Assembly (NCBI GenBank): GCA_002345475.1
Contig: DDWC01000053.1
Location: forward strand, 1-27,789
Origin: Firmicutes bacterium UBA2296
Lineage (GTDB): Bacteria > Bacillota > UBA994
DNA length: 27,789 bases
Direction of reading: 5' to 3'
Shown here: in pieces, positions 7,008 to 14,790 of the stretch
Position numbering within the stretch: position 1 is the first letter of the stretch
Layout of the letters: each line of letters starts with the position of its first letter
Notes under the pieces: generated by a model
Database searches by the model: none
Told to the model about the DNA's origin: nothing
Seen by the model: the letters and a program-made list of their open reading frames with translations, nothing else
Program-made: the position numbers and the translations under genes

Positions 7008-8192
7008 ATGTATAGAAGATCGCGGCTATTGTCGGCACTGCTGCTCGTCCTGATTTTGCTCACTGCCTGCAGCAGGGCCCCGGTCCCGGAACCTGTTCTC
7101 CAGGTCCCGGAAGTGCACGAAAAAAGCGACCCCGAGAATCCAGTAATGACCATTGAGCTTCAGTCAGGGGAAAAGATTGAAATAGAGCTATTCCCGCAGG
7201 CAGCCCCAAATACGGTCAGCAATATAATATCTCTGGCTCAGGCCGGCTATTACGATGGCCTGGATTTCGATTACATAATCGCCGACTTCATTGTAATCGG
7301 CGGCAACTCGCCAGAAGGGGGACCCGGGTACCGTATCCCGGGTGAGTTCGCGCTGAGTGGATATGATAATCCACTGTCCCATGTGCGGGGTACAGTGAGT
7401 CTATTCAATGGAGGGCATCCTGATTCGGGCTCGGCCGAGTTCTTCTTCGTCCTGGATGAGGCTCCGCATCTGGATGGATTTTATGCACCCTTTGGTCGAG
7501 TGCTGAAGGGCATTGAACATGTTGATCGCATTTCTCGCGGCCCAGCCACCGAAGAGGGCTGGGCGACTGATCCCGTAGAGACAATGAAGAAAGTGACGGT
7601 GGACACATTGAATAAACAGTATCAGGCCCCAGTTACGACGGAAGTCTGGAACGAAGACCTGCCTAATCCCGTGGTTACCCTGGAGATCGAGGCAGGAGGC
7701 ATCATCAAGATCGAACTGCTGCCGGGGGTGGCCCTCAATACGGTGAGAAATTTCGTGGCGTTAGCCCGGCAGGGGTTTTATGACGGCCTGAAATTTCACC
7801 GCATCATTCCCGGATTCATGATCCAGGGCGGTGACCCGCAGGGTAACGGAACAGGCGGTCCCAATCACTACATACATGGGGAGTTTGCTATAAACGGCAT
7901 CCCCAATAGCCTGGCTCACCAACGCGGCACCATTTCCATGGCTCGCAGTCAGCACAATGATTCGGCTGGTTCTCAGTTCTTTATCGTGGTTGGCGATGCT
8001 AGGTTCCTGGACGGCCAATACGCGGGCTTCGGCCGGGTACTCGAGGGAATGGATGTTGTGGATCGCATCGTAAACGGGCCCAGCGATCAGGCTCGCAACG
8101 GGTTAGCTCTGGCTCCCTTTGAAGTGATCAAACGGGCCACTGTGGACACTTTTGGGGTAGATATCGGTGCCCCCAGACTGATACTTCCCTGA
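7008..8192 (+). CDS. Lipoprotein with two cyclophilin-type peptidyl-prolyl isomerase domains
   Basis: It is likely an extracytoplasmic membrane-anchored foldase. The protein is 394 residues. It opens with a signal peptide and lipobox LTAC (Cys21). Domain 1 spans about residues 44-200 and domain 2 about 220-390. Domain 2 keeps the cyclophilin core: FHRIIPGFMIQGGD with the catalytic arginine and glutamine, SMAR, SQFFIV and LDGQYAGFGRV. Domain 1 has the same frame of motifs but reads FDYIIADFIVIGGN, so the arginine is tyrosine and the glutamine is isoleucine, and SLFNGG replaces the MAR segment. It is therefore probably not catalytic and may bind substrate. The linker repeats (KKVTVDT, KRATVDT) suggest an internal duplication. 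ATG at 7008 has GGAGG about six bases upstream. Confidence 0.92.
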   Translation: MYRRSRLLSALLLVLILLTACSRAPVPEPVLQVPEVHEKSDPENPVMTIELQSGEKIEIELFPQAAPNTVSNIISLAQAGYYDGLDFDYIIADFIVIGGNSPEGGPGYRIPGEFALSGYDNPLSHVRGTVSLFNGGHPDSGSAEFFFVLDEAPHLDGFYAPFGRVLKGIEHVDRISRGPATEEGWATDPVETMKKVTVDTLNKQYQAPVTTEVWNEDLPNPVVTLEIEAGGIIKIELLPGVALNTVRNFVALARQGFYDGLKFHRIIPGFMIQGGDPQGNGTGGPNHYIHGEFAINGIPNSLAHQRGTISMARSQHNDSAGSQFFIVVGDARFLDGQYAGFGRVLEGMDVVDRIVNGPSDQARNGLALAPFEVIKRATVDTFGVDIGAPRLILP

Positions 8193-8193
8193 G

Positions 8194-8250
8194 TCAGATG
8201 ACAGTGAGTGCCGCCAGGCGTATTGCCCGGCGGCACTCACTGTCATCTGA
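8194..8250. terminator. 22-bp perfect hairpin between convergent genes
   Basis: The arms 8194-8215 and 8229-8250 are perfectly complementary over 22 bp, with three further inner pairs (GGC with GCC) around a 5-base loop. It starts one base after the stop codon of the cyclophilin gene and faces the end of the frlB-like gene. Neither side has a clear T tract. It probably serves as a two-way transcription end or mRNA 3' stabiliser. Confidence 0.65.
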
Positions 8251-8284
8251 GGCTCTGCAATTGACGCGGTGGCAGGTCATAGAC

Positions 8285-9256
8285 TCAGTATTCCTCTCGC
8301 CACATATAGCGTCTCAAATCCATGTCCTTTCCGCGGACCAGCGACATTTCGTAGACGAAGTGCCTCTCCAAAGGTATCATGATTACCGGTTCGAAATACT
8401 CAGCCACGTTGGCGTCAAGGCTCCAGACTCCGGTGCTCATGGCGTCGATGACGATATGTCGTCGGGAGTGTTTGCTGAGGAATCGCTGCACGCGCAAGTC
8501 CACAGGCCTGGTCCTGCCTCCACTTACAAACAGAATGACGGGGGTGTCCGCCTCGGTCGTTTCAAAGGGTCCGTGGAAGTACTCGCCCGAGTGCATAAAG
8601 ACAGCATGCTTCCACTGCATTTCCATAAGGTGGCAGCAGGCCATAGTGTAGGCTGTGTAGTAGAGCGGTCCGCTGCCAAGTACATAAAAAACAGAATCAT
8701 TGGCATACTCGCTGGCAAAATGACTGGCCAGGTCGGCAAGAGAGCTTTTTGCGCCCTTAACCAGCGTCGTCAGCTGTGAAAAGGAATCCATAGCTTGATT
8801 ATAATGGGCATATCCTGTGGTCTGGTGGTGTAGTTCCATAGCCAGGCGAAGTGCGGTGGCCTGGTTGCTTTCTCCGTAATCCTGGCCGTCTCCGCTGGAA
8901 TAAATTAGCACATACTTTCCTGTTTTCGCCATGAGGGTGTCCATGGATCCGGTCATTGCGATGGTGACTGCTCCCGAGGCATGGGCTGTATGCAAAGCCT
9001 GAACGGTTTCTGCTGTGGCCTTCAGTGAGCAGCAGACCACCAGGGACTGAGCGTTAAGCGCTTTTGGGGGGTTGTGAACAAACTCGTTGCTGTTAACAAG
9101 ATCAACGGTCAGCCCATCCATCTCAGCCTGCAAGAAGTAGCGCGCAGGGTGCAGTGCCGCCAGTGACCCACCGCAGCCCACCAGATACAGGGAAGTCAAG
9201 CCACCTTTGTCCTTAAGTTCCTTGAGAGCCGCCGCAACGATTTGCTGTGTTTTCAT
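8285..9256 (-). CDS. frlB: SIS-domain fructosamine-6-phosphate deglycase (FrlB-like)
   Basis: FrlB splits fructoselysine 6-phosphate (or a related Amadori phosphate) into glucose 6-phosphate and the amine. The protein is 323 residues and contains two SIS sugar-isomerase lobes: LVGCGGSLAALHPA and YVLGSGPLYYTAY are the phosphate-binding turns. Glu212 in HLMEMQW and His228 in SGEYFHGP are 16 residues apart, the same spacing as the catalytic Glu/His pair of FraB and of the GlmS isomerase domain. The C-terminal IPLERHFVYEMSLVRGKD and final MWREEY line up with the E. coli FrlB tail as I remember it. ATG at 9256 overlaps the stop of the kinase gene upstream (ATGA), which fixes the start. Exact substrate (fructoselysine, glucoselysine or another) cannot be read from sequence. 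Confidence 0.82.
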   Translation of the reverse strand: MKTQQIVAAALKELKDKGGLTSLYLVGCGGSLAALHPARYFLQAEMDGLTVDLVNSNEFVHNPPKALNAQSLVVCCSLKATAETVQALHTAHASGAVTIAMTGSMDTLMAKTGKYVLIYSSGDGQDYGESNQATALRLAMELHHQTTGYAHYNQAMDSFSQLTTLVKGAKSSLADLASHFASEYANDSVFYVLGSGPLYYTAYTMACCHLMEMQWKHAVFMHSGEYFHGPFETTEADTPVILFVSGGRTRPVDLRVQRFLSKHSRRHIVIDAMSTGVWSLDANVAEYFEPVIMIPLERHFVYEMSLVRGKDMDLRRYMWREEY

Positions 9257-10143
9257 AAGCAGCAACCTTTCTCGTTATCCAGATTTTCAGATATCGGGGT
9301 CCCATAACCGAAGGCGCCATCCTGAAGGCAGACCAAGGCGGCCAATGCATTACCCTTTCCCATGCAATCACGCACTCTCTGGCTTTCCTGCTCGGCAGTC
9401 CGGACGTCGCCCTGCTTGTGCTGCCGCGATACATGACAAAGCAGGAAGGCTGTGAGATAAGCATCTCCGGCTCCCAGGGAGTCGCGGGCAGCTATCTTCC
9501 GGGCTGGCGAAAGAAAGTATCTCAGCCGATTTGAGAAAAGAGCTCCTCTGGCACCCAAGGTTGCCAAAACATAGGTCGCGCCGAGGTCGTGACATTGTTG
9601 CACCTTCGCCAATGTCGCAGTAAGACTCAGTTTCCCGGCAGACAGCACAGCATAATCGAGATGCGGGCAGAACTCCCGCAGAGTCTCATAGTCGTGACGC
9701 TCAGAGAAATCAAAAGCCAGGGGTATCCCGGGCAGATTCATTTTCGGCAATTCATCAGTCATGCAGCTGTTAATACTGCTGACGATGAGATCGAAGGTAC
9801 TGAGATAGTCTACTTCCCTTAGTGACAAAACCATCGGTTCTCTCCCGGCAATACCACCTTTGTTGCTATGCACAAAACGCCGGTCTCCGCCTATGAGATC
9901 TACGCAGGCAAAGCCGTTCTCTCCCTTTCTGGTCTGACAATGGGTCAGGGCAACGCCTTCGTTCTGTGCTGCCTCGCGGACTAGATGGCCCGCCCTGTCA
10001 CTGCCGAATACGCCCAGGTAAGCTGATTCGGCACCCAGCCTGGAGGCATATACAGCAAAATTGAGGGCATTACCTCCTGGGTACATCATGCCTGTATGGA
10101 TGTATTTGTCCACGACGTTGTCTCCTACGCCGATTACTCTCAC
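9253..10143 (-). CDS. frlD: PfkB-family sugar kinase, fructosamine 6-kinase (FrlD-like)
   Basis: FrlD phosphorylates fructoselysine at C6, making the substrate for FrlB. The protein is 296 residues. The N-terminus VGDNVVDKY with YPGGNALNFAVYASRLG closely resembles FrlD; AFDFSERHDYETL is the central strand; DSLGAGDAYLTAFL holds the PfkB signature with catalytic Asp227. Pairing with an FrlB-like deglycase through a 4-base ATGA overlap is the strongest argument for a fructosamine kinase rather than ribokinase or fructokinase. The start is GTG at 10143, which overlaps the methyltransferase stop (GTGA), with GAGGA seven bases upstream. No frl transporter or FrlR regulator gene lies nearby. A segment near residues 232-255 rich in Gln, Arg and Glu looks like a family-variable insertion. 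Confidence 0.82.
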   Translation of the reverse strand: MRVIGVGDNVVDKYIHTGMMYPGGNALNFAVYASRLGAESAYLGVFGSDRAGHLVREAAQNEGVALTHCQTRKGENGFACVDLIGGDRRFVHSNKGGIAGREPMVLSLREVDYLSTFDLIVSSINSCMTDELPKMNLPGIPLAFDFSERHDYETLREFCPHLDYAVLSAGKLSLTATLAKVQQCHDLGATYVLATLGARGALFSNRLRYFLSPARKIAARDSLGAGDAYLTAFLLCHVSRQHKQGDVRTAEQESQRVRDCMGKGNALAALVCLQDGAFGYGTPISENLDNEKGCCL

Positions 10144-10943
10144 ACCCGATTCCTCGCAGCAGTGTAGATAATTATACCTGCCGCCACCGCCAAATTGAGG
10201 GAAGTGGCCTGGCCTGACATGGGAATCCTGACCTGCAACGTGCCCTGTTCCAGCAAGTCCTCAGGCAGTCCCTGGGCCTCGCTGCCGAACAGTATGACTG
10301 CAGGGAACTCCCATGGTGCGGTGTTCAGAGAATGTGGAGCCCTGGCGGAGGTAGTGATTACGGTGAGATTCCTTTCGCGACACCAGTCTGCATATCGTTG
10401 AGTCGAAGTTTCCCGGGCCACTGGCAGACTAAATACCGTGCCCATGCTGGCCTTGATGCTGGCCACATCATAAGGGTCGGCTGTGCTGCCCAAGAGAATA
10501 ATCCCATCAACGCCAAAGGACTCGGCCGTGCGGAATATAGTGCCGAGGTTCCCCGGGTTCTTGACTTCGTAAAGAGCCACAAACAGGCTTGTCCCGTCGA
10601 CGGGTAACTCGCTGAGATCAAGCCAGCTTTGCCTCACCACAGCCGAGAGCCCTACGGGATTGTCCCGGTCGGAGATGCTTGCATAGACCTGGTCGCTAAC
10701 GTACAGGCATTCCGTGTCAAACTGAGTCAGGTGCTCATCTAGACGTCTCTGGGCCAGTTCGCTGGTTAACAAGCCGGGCGCAACTATCAGTAGTTCCACA
10801 TCGCGGCCCTGGTCCATGGCTCGCAACACCGACTGAAGACCCTCCACCAGGCATAAGCCAGATACCTCGCGGTACTTCCTTTGGGCGAGCTTCCGGACGT
10901 CCTTGACCCGCTGGTTCTTTGTGCTAGTTATTATTTCCTGCAA
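10140..10943 (-). CDS. TrmH/SpoU-family RNA 2'-O-methyltransferase
   Basis: It is predicted to methylate a ribose 2'-hydroxyl in rRNA or tRNA using S-adenosylmethionine. The N-terminal part (ITSTKNQRVKDVRKL, YREVSGLCLVEG) is the SpoU substrate-binding domain. The three SpoU motifs with the trefoil knot follow: NPGNLGTIFRTAESFG, LFGSEAQGLP, and IPMSGQATSLNLAVAAGI. Family members include RlmB and TsnR; the target base is not determinable here. The frame is open up to a TTG at 10991, but the protein family begins close to IITSTKNQ, so I favour the TTG at 10943, which has AAGGG nine bases upstream. A possible promoter (TTGAAC, 18 bp, TATAAC) lies at 10962-10991. The gene overlaps frlD by four bases, so it leads the operon. 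Confidence 0.88.
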   Translation of the reverse strand: MQEIITSTKNQRVKDVRKLAQRKYREVSGLCLVEGLQSVLRAMDQGRDVELLIVAPGLLTSELAQRRLDEHLTQFDTECLYVSDQVYASISDRDNPVGLSAVVRQSWLDLSELPVDGTSLFVALYEVKNPGNLGTIFRTAESFGVDGIILLGSTADPYDVASIKASMGTVFSLPVARETSTQRYADWCRERNLTVITTSARAPHSLNTAPWEFPAVILFGSEAQGLPEDLLEQGTLQVRIPMSGQATSLNLAVAAGIIIYTAARNRV

Positions 10944-10961
10944 AATAGATGGCCCTTGTCC

Positions 10962-10991
10962 GTTATACTGCCGGGAAATGTGCCTGTTCAA
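10962..10991 (-). promoter_or_regulatory. Possible promoter for the methyltransferase-frlDB operon
   Basis: On the minus strand TTGAAC (10986-10991) and TATAAC (10962-10967) are separated by 18 bp. The predicted start of transcription would leave only about a dozen bases before the TTG at 10943, partly overlapping the proposed ribosome-binding site, so either the promoter or the start codon call may be off. Confidence 0.35.
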
Positions 10992-11087
10992 GCTAAAGTG
11001 TACATCAGGTCCCTGGTGTCAGCAATAGTCAGCCGGTTTGGTGGAGCGAATGCTGATCATGGGGTAGAATTGACAGAGGAGAGTATT

Positions 11088-12206
11088 GTGGAGGTGGACC
11101 GCTTGTTGCGTTTGGCACACGTATCAGACCTGCATCTCGGTTATACCAGTGGCTGGCTTGGTTCCATGAGCACGCAGAGAACAGCGGAACGAGACAGGCA
11201 ACTGAGCAAACTGGTAGATGCGGCACTCCAATGCGAGGTCCATATGTTCTTGATTGCCGGGGACCTGTTTGACCGACATCGCCCTGACAGTAGTCTGGTT
11301 CAGTATGTGCTCGGTGAACTGCGCCGACTACAATCGCAGGGAGTGGCAGTGGTCACTGTGCCCGGCAATCATGACGAAATCACCTACCATGATTCCGTGT
11401 ATCGGGCTTACGCTGACGTCTGGCCGGGGGTGCTGATAACGAGTCCCCAACCAGCTCATGTGGCATCACTATCACTGTCCGATGAGGATGTGCACCTGTA
11501 CGGTGTCGCCTATACCGGGGGGATAACGTCAGCCGAGCAGCCCCTGCGGGATTTGCCGAGGCTTGATCTTCCTGGGTTTCACATCGCTGTTTTTCATGGC
11601 TCCCTCGACACTCGGGCCAGCGAACGTAGCTTACCTTTATCTTCGGATGCCCTGGCCACAGCTGGGTATGACTACGTTGCCCTGGGGCATTATCATAGCT
11701 TCGAACACGTCAATAAAAACAACACCCCAATAGTATATTGTGGTGCAGTGGAAGCGCGCACCTTTGATGACCCCGGCTGCGGCAAGCTGCTGGTCAGCGA
11801 GTTGCGTGCGGGAGAGGTCAGGCTTGAACAGATGCCCTTGCCTGTACGGCTCTTCAGGTCGGCTGAGATTGCCCTCGGTCGCGACCTGATTGCTGACATA
11901 TCGTCACTTGCCGATGCTGATCTGGCCCTTGAAGTCACGTTGCGAGGATACGGCGATCTCGAAATTACCGCGAAACAGATTGAGGATGTGCTACAAAGCT
12001 CCTTCTACCATCTTTCAGTGGTGGACAGGACTGAGAGCCTGCCTGACCATGTCCTCCGGGACCTGGCCAGTGAAAGAAGCGTGCGGGGCGTTTTCGTGCG
12101 CCGCCTGAACGATTTATTCCAGGCGGCGGAGAACGATAATGATCGTAATCTGGCCCGTCAGGCACTGCTGATGGGACTAAGGGCGTTTTCCGAGGTAAAA
12201 CAATGA
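11088..12206 (+). CDS. yhaO: Metallophosphoesterase, DNA repair exonuclease of the SbcD/Mre11 type (YhaO-like)
   Basis: A calcineurin-like nuclease predicted to process DNA ends together with the SMC-like ATPase encoded just downstream. The protein is 372 residues. The five metal-binding phosphoesterase motifs are clear: AHVSDLHLG, IAGDLFDRH, VPGNHDE, VFHGS and ALGHYHSF. The C-terminal 120 residues would form the capping and partner-binding part. I chose GTG at 11088, with GAGGAG (11076-11081) six bases upstream. A TTG at 11103, preceded by GGAGGT, is an equally possible start and would bring the protein start to MLRLAHVSDLHLG. The frame is open further upstream, but that stretch has no family similarity and overlaps the divergent methyltransferase gene. 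The stop overlaps the next start as ATGA. Confidence 0.9.
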   Translation: MEVDRLLRLAHVSDLHLGYTSGWLGSMSTQRTAERDRQLSKLVDAALQCEVHMFLIAGDLFDRHRPDSSLVQYVLGELRRLQSQGVAVVTVPGNHDEITYHDSVYRAYADVWPGVLITSPQPAHVASLSLSDEDVHLYGVAYTGGITSAEQPLRDLPRLDLPGFHIAVFHGSLDTRASERSLPLSSDALATAGYDYVALGHYHSFEHVNKNNTPIVYCGAVEARTFDDPGCGKLLVSELRAGEVRLEQMPLPVRLFRSAEIALGRDLIADISSLADADLALEVTLRGYGDLEITAKQIEDVLQSSFYHLSVVDRTESLPDHVLRDLASERSVRGVFVRRLNDLFQAAENDNDRNLARQALLMGLRAFSEVKQ

Positions 12207-14626
12207 AGAAAGTATGGATAAGCGAAGTTGCCCTGAGCGGCTTTGGTGTCTACGGCGAAGAACAGACGTTTATCTTCGCTGAGGGCATGAACACCTTAAT
12301 CGGAGATAATGAGGCCGGCAAGTCCACTCTGGCTACAGGCATATGTGCTATTCTCTTCGGTTTGCCGACCAGCATCGATCCTGTAGCTTATGGCAGTCAG
12401 AGGTATAGAAGCTGGCATAAGCCTGAGCCTTTTGCCGGGAGGATGTTGCTGGAAACGGATGGCATGCGTTATGAGGTGGTACGCGACTTCGCCAGCCATC
12501 GCATAAAAGTGCGGGAGATATCTACGCAAACCAGGCGTGAGATTGTCAGGGGGGTGCATAACCCCCGGGCTTCACGCCCCAACGTATCCTACCTGGCCTT
12601 TCTCAGGCGAATCACCGGCGTGGAGACGGCAGAGTTATTTCGCCAGATATACTTTGTACAGCAACCTCTACCCGGGCAAAGCAGCTTCAGTAAGGACCTG
12701 CAGCAACTGCTCTCCGGAGGAGGGCACTACGAAAGCACTCGGGATCTATTGCGCACCCGGCTCAAAGACCTGACGCGAAATCCCCATCACTACGACACGC
12801 AGATGAACCCAGGTCGCAAAGATCAGCAAATTGAGGAGTTTCAGGCTCAGTTGGCGGGTTTGATCAGCAGTATTGAACAATCGCAGGGATCTCTGGCGGA
12901 GATGGAATCTATTGCCACGGAACTGGAGGCCAAACAGTCTGCCCTGGCCGACGCTAAAAGAAGTCTGGAGTCATTGCGGTCACAGCGTGTCGCCTTGGAC
13001 GGGCTGGCAAAGTTGCAGAAACAGGTTGACGATGCCACCGAGTTACGCCGCAGGTTGAGCCGGGCCAGGCAGCAGATTGATGAGCTACGCGGTCTTTTGC
13101 GAGGCGTGCAGATGCAACTTTCTCCTGAGGAGACTCTCACCCGCGAGCGAGACAGGCTCGCTACTATGGCAAGAACTCTGGCCGGTCAGCAGGACGCATT
13201 ACCGGGAGCAGATCGCGTAACCTTGCGCCTGGAGAGTGAACATTCTGATCTTCTGGATCGCCGGGATCGGTGGCGCTCTACCGAGTCTCGCCTTGAGGCA
13301 CTGGATGAAGGTCTCAGGGAAGCATTGGGGTGCACAGACCTGAGACCTGTGAACAGCGCACTTCTTCTGGAGGAGTTAGCCAATATCAGCGCACTTATAA
13401 ATAGCCATCGGCCCGACCTGAAGCCTCTTTTTACAGGTGCGATACTTGCAGCACTAATCCTGTTGCTCCGGGGTGCGCGCCTTCCAGATCCACGTTACCT
13501 GTGGCCATCGCTGTGCGTTCTGGCTGGGGCGCTGGCAAGCGTGGCCGAGTTCGTCACATTCAGAATGAGGAAAAGAAGAAGGACGCGGGAAATACTTGAC
13601 CAGTTTGACCTTCATCCCGATCTTGACCCTGCCACGCTAAAAGAACTGGCTGTAGCAGAGCAGGAGTACCGGCAGCTCGTGAGCGCAAAGCCTGTGGCAT
13701 CAGGGGATGAGATAGCCTGTGCGCTGAAAGACTCTGAGGCCCGTCTTGTCCAGTGGAGAGACTTATCACAACGCCACCAGGCACTGCGAGAGCGTGAGAA
13801 GCAGCTCCTCGGCCAGTTGGAGTCCCACAGCTTTGCTTTGACTGAGGTGGTCAAGGCTCATGGCCTGACCGGTGCCGAAGAGCTAGAAGCGAAATTGCAT
13901 CTGGCGGACGAAGACTATTTTTACGCCAGAAGGGCCCTGGAAGAATATGTTCTTGAGCGACGCGAGTTGCCAAGCGCCCAGACGATAGAGGAAAATGGAG
14001 TTGACTCCCTCATCGCCGTGATCACAGATTCAGAGCAGGCGTTGTCTCAGGATGCTGTCGCACTTGAAGGGCAGCTACGAGACCTGCTTTCCCGTCAGGC
14101 CAGGCTTCAGGGTAATCATCCGGCCAATATTGCCCAGGCCGAAGAGCATCGAGCCGAAGTGGAGGGTCGGTGCCGCGGCCTGTTGCTGGAAGCGCGCTCC
14201 TACGGCCTGGCACTCAAGGAGCTGGATGCAGCGGTCCGCGAGTTCCATGATCAGTATCGCTGCCAAATCAGTGAGCTTGTTCAAACCCACTACCGGGCCA
14301 TTACTGGCACAGAGCGTGAAGTATTATGTGATGACGAGTTCCGTATAAGGCTGCGCGAACCCGAGGGCATGGAACTTGACCCGGCACAACTGAGCCAGGG
14401 CGCGAGGGATCAGCTGTATATAGCACTGCGTCTGGCGCTGGCTGAATTCATGTCGCCGCGCAGCAGTTTTCCGCTGGTTTTTGATGACCCATTTCTCACC
14501 AGCGATAAAGACAGGCTGGAGAAGATTCGTGCAAGTCTTGATGCCGCCGGCCGACAGATCATCCTGCTGAGTCACAATTCGGTCTTCTCAAGTTGGGGGC
14601 GCTCTGTGTCAAAGGGAATTCTGTAG
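12203..14626 (+). CDS. yhaN: SMC/Rad50-like ATPase with coiled coils and a membrane hairpin (YhaN-like)
   Basis: It is the predicted ATPase partner of the upstream nuclease. The protein is 807 residues. The N-terminus carries Walker A (GDNEAGKST, about residues 34-42) and a VQQPLPGQ Q-loop region. The C-terminus carries the ABC signature-like LSQGARDQLYIALRLAL, Walker B (FPLVFDDPF) and the H-loop (ILLSHN). Long coiled coils rich in Glu, Arg and Leu lie between. Near the midpoint, about residues 405-460, are two hydrophobic stretches (TGAILAALILLLRG and WPSLCVLAGALASVAEF) followed by RMRKRRR, a likely membrane hairpin at the coil apex. There is no CxxC zinc hook. It is translationally coupled to yhaO through ATGA. 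Pairing and architecture fit B. subtilis YhaO-YhaN better than SbcDC. Confidence 0.88.
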   Translation: MKKVWISEVALSGFGVYGEEQTFIFAEGMNTLIGDNEAGKSTLATGICAILFGLPTSIDPVAYGSQRYRSWHKPEPFAGRMLLETDGMRYEVVRDFASHRIKVREISTQTRREIVRGVHNPRASRPNVSYLAFLRRITGVETAELFRQIYFVQQPLPGQSSFSKDLQQLLSGGGHYESTRDLLRTRLKDLTRNPHHYDTQMNPGRKDQQIEEFQAQLAGLISSIEQSQGSLAEMESIATELEAKQSALADAKRSLESLRSQRVALDGLAKLQKQVDDATELRRRLSRARQQIDELRGLLRGVQMQLSPEETLTRERDRLATMARTLAGQQDALPGADRVTLRLESEHSDLLDRRDRWRSTESRLEALDEGLREALGCTDLRPVNSALLLEELANISALINSHRPDLKPLFTGAILAALILLLRGARLPDPRYLWPSLCVLAGALASVAEFVTFRMRKRRRTREILDQFDLHPDLDPATLKELAVAEQEYRQLVSAKPVASGDEIACALKDSEARLVQWRDLSQRHQALREREKQLLGQLESHSFALTEVVKAHGLTGAEELEAKLHLADEDYFYARRALEEYVLERRELPSAQTIEENGVDSLIAVITDSEQALSQDAVALEGQLRDLLSRQARLQGNHPANIAQAEEHRAEVEGRCRGLLLEARSYGLALKELDAAVREFHDQYRCQISELVQTHYRAITGTEREVLCDDEFRIRLREPEGMELDPAQLSQGARDQLYIALRLALAEFMSPRSSFPLVFDDPFLTSDKDRLEKIRASLDAAGRQIILLSHNSVFSSWGRSVSKGIL

Positions 14627-14679
14627 TCGGGGCTGTGTGAAAAGCTTGGCCCACAAACGACAACACCTACAATTGAAGC

Positions 14680-14717
14680 AAAAAAAGTCCCGCACCACAC
14701 GCTCAGTGGTGCGGGAC
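14680..14717 (-). terminator. Intrinsic terminator of the lipoprotein operon
   Basis: A 12-bp perfect stem (14687-14698 with 14706-14717, 7-base loop) is followed on the minus strand by seven T residues (14680-14686). This ends transcripts coming from 14791. Its stem may also slow plus-strand transcripts leaving yhaN, but that side lacks a T tract. Confidence 0.88.
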
Positions 14718-14790
14718 CCCTGTTATTAGAGGGCAAGTGAGAGCTAAGTGGGGGACTGAGAAGTTGCGCCTCTGCTTTTCCCACAGCCCC

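Noticed and set aside
8198..8779. 193-codon open frame on the plus strand facing the frlB-like gene
   Set aside because: It lies antisense to a well-supported SIS-domain gene, begins inside the long hairpin, and its translation shows no recognisable domain.
10881..11087. Upstream extension of the yhaO frame
   Set aside because: The added residues have no similarity to the phosphoesterase family, and the DNA belongs to the divergent methyltransferase gene and its promoter.
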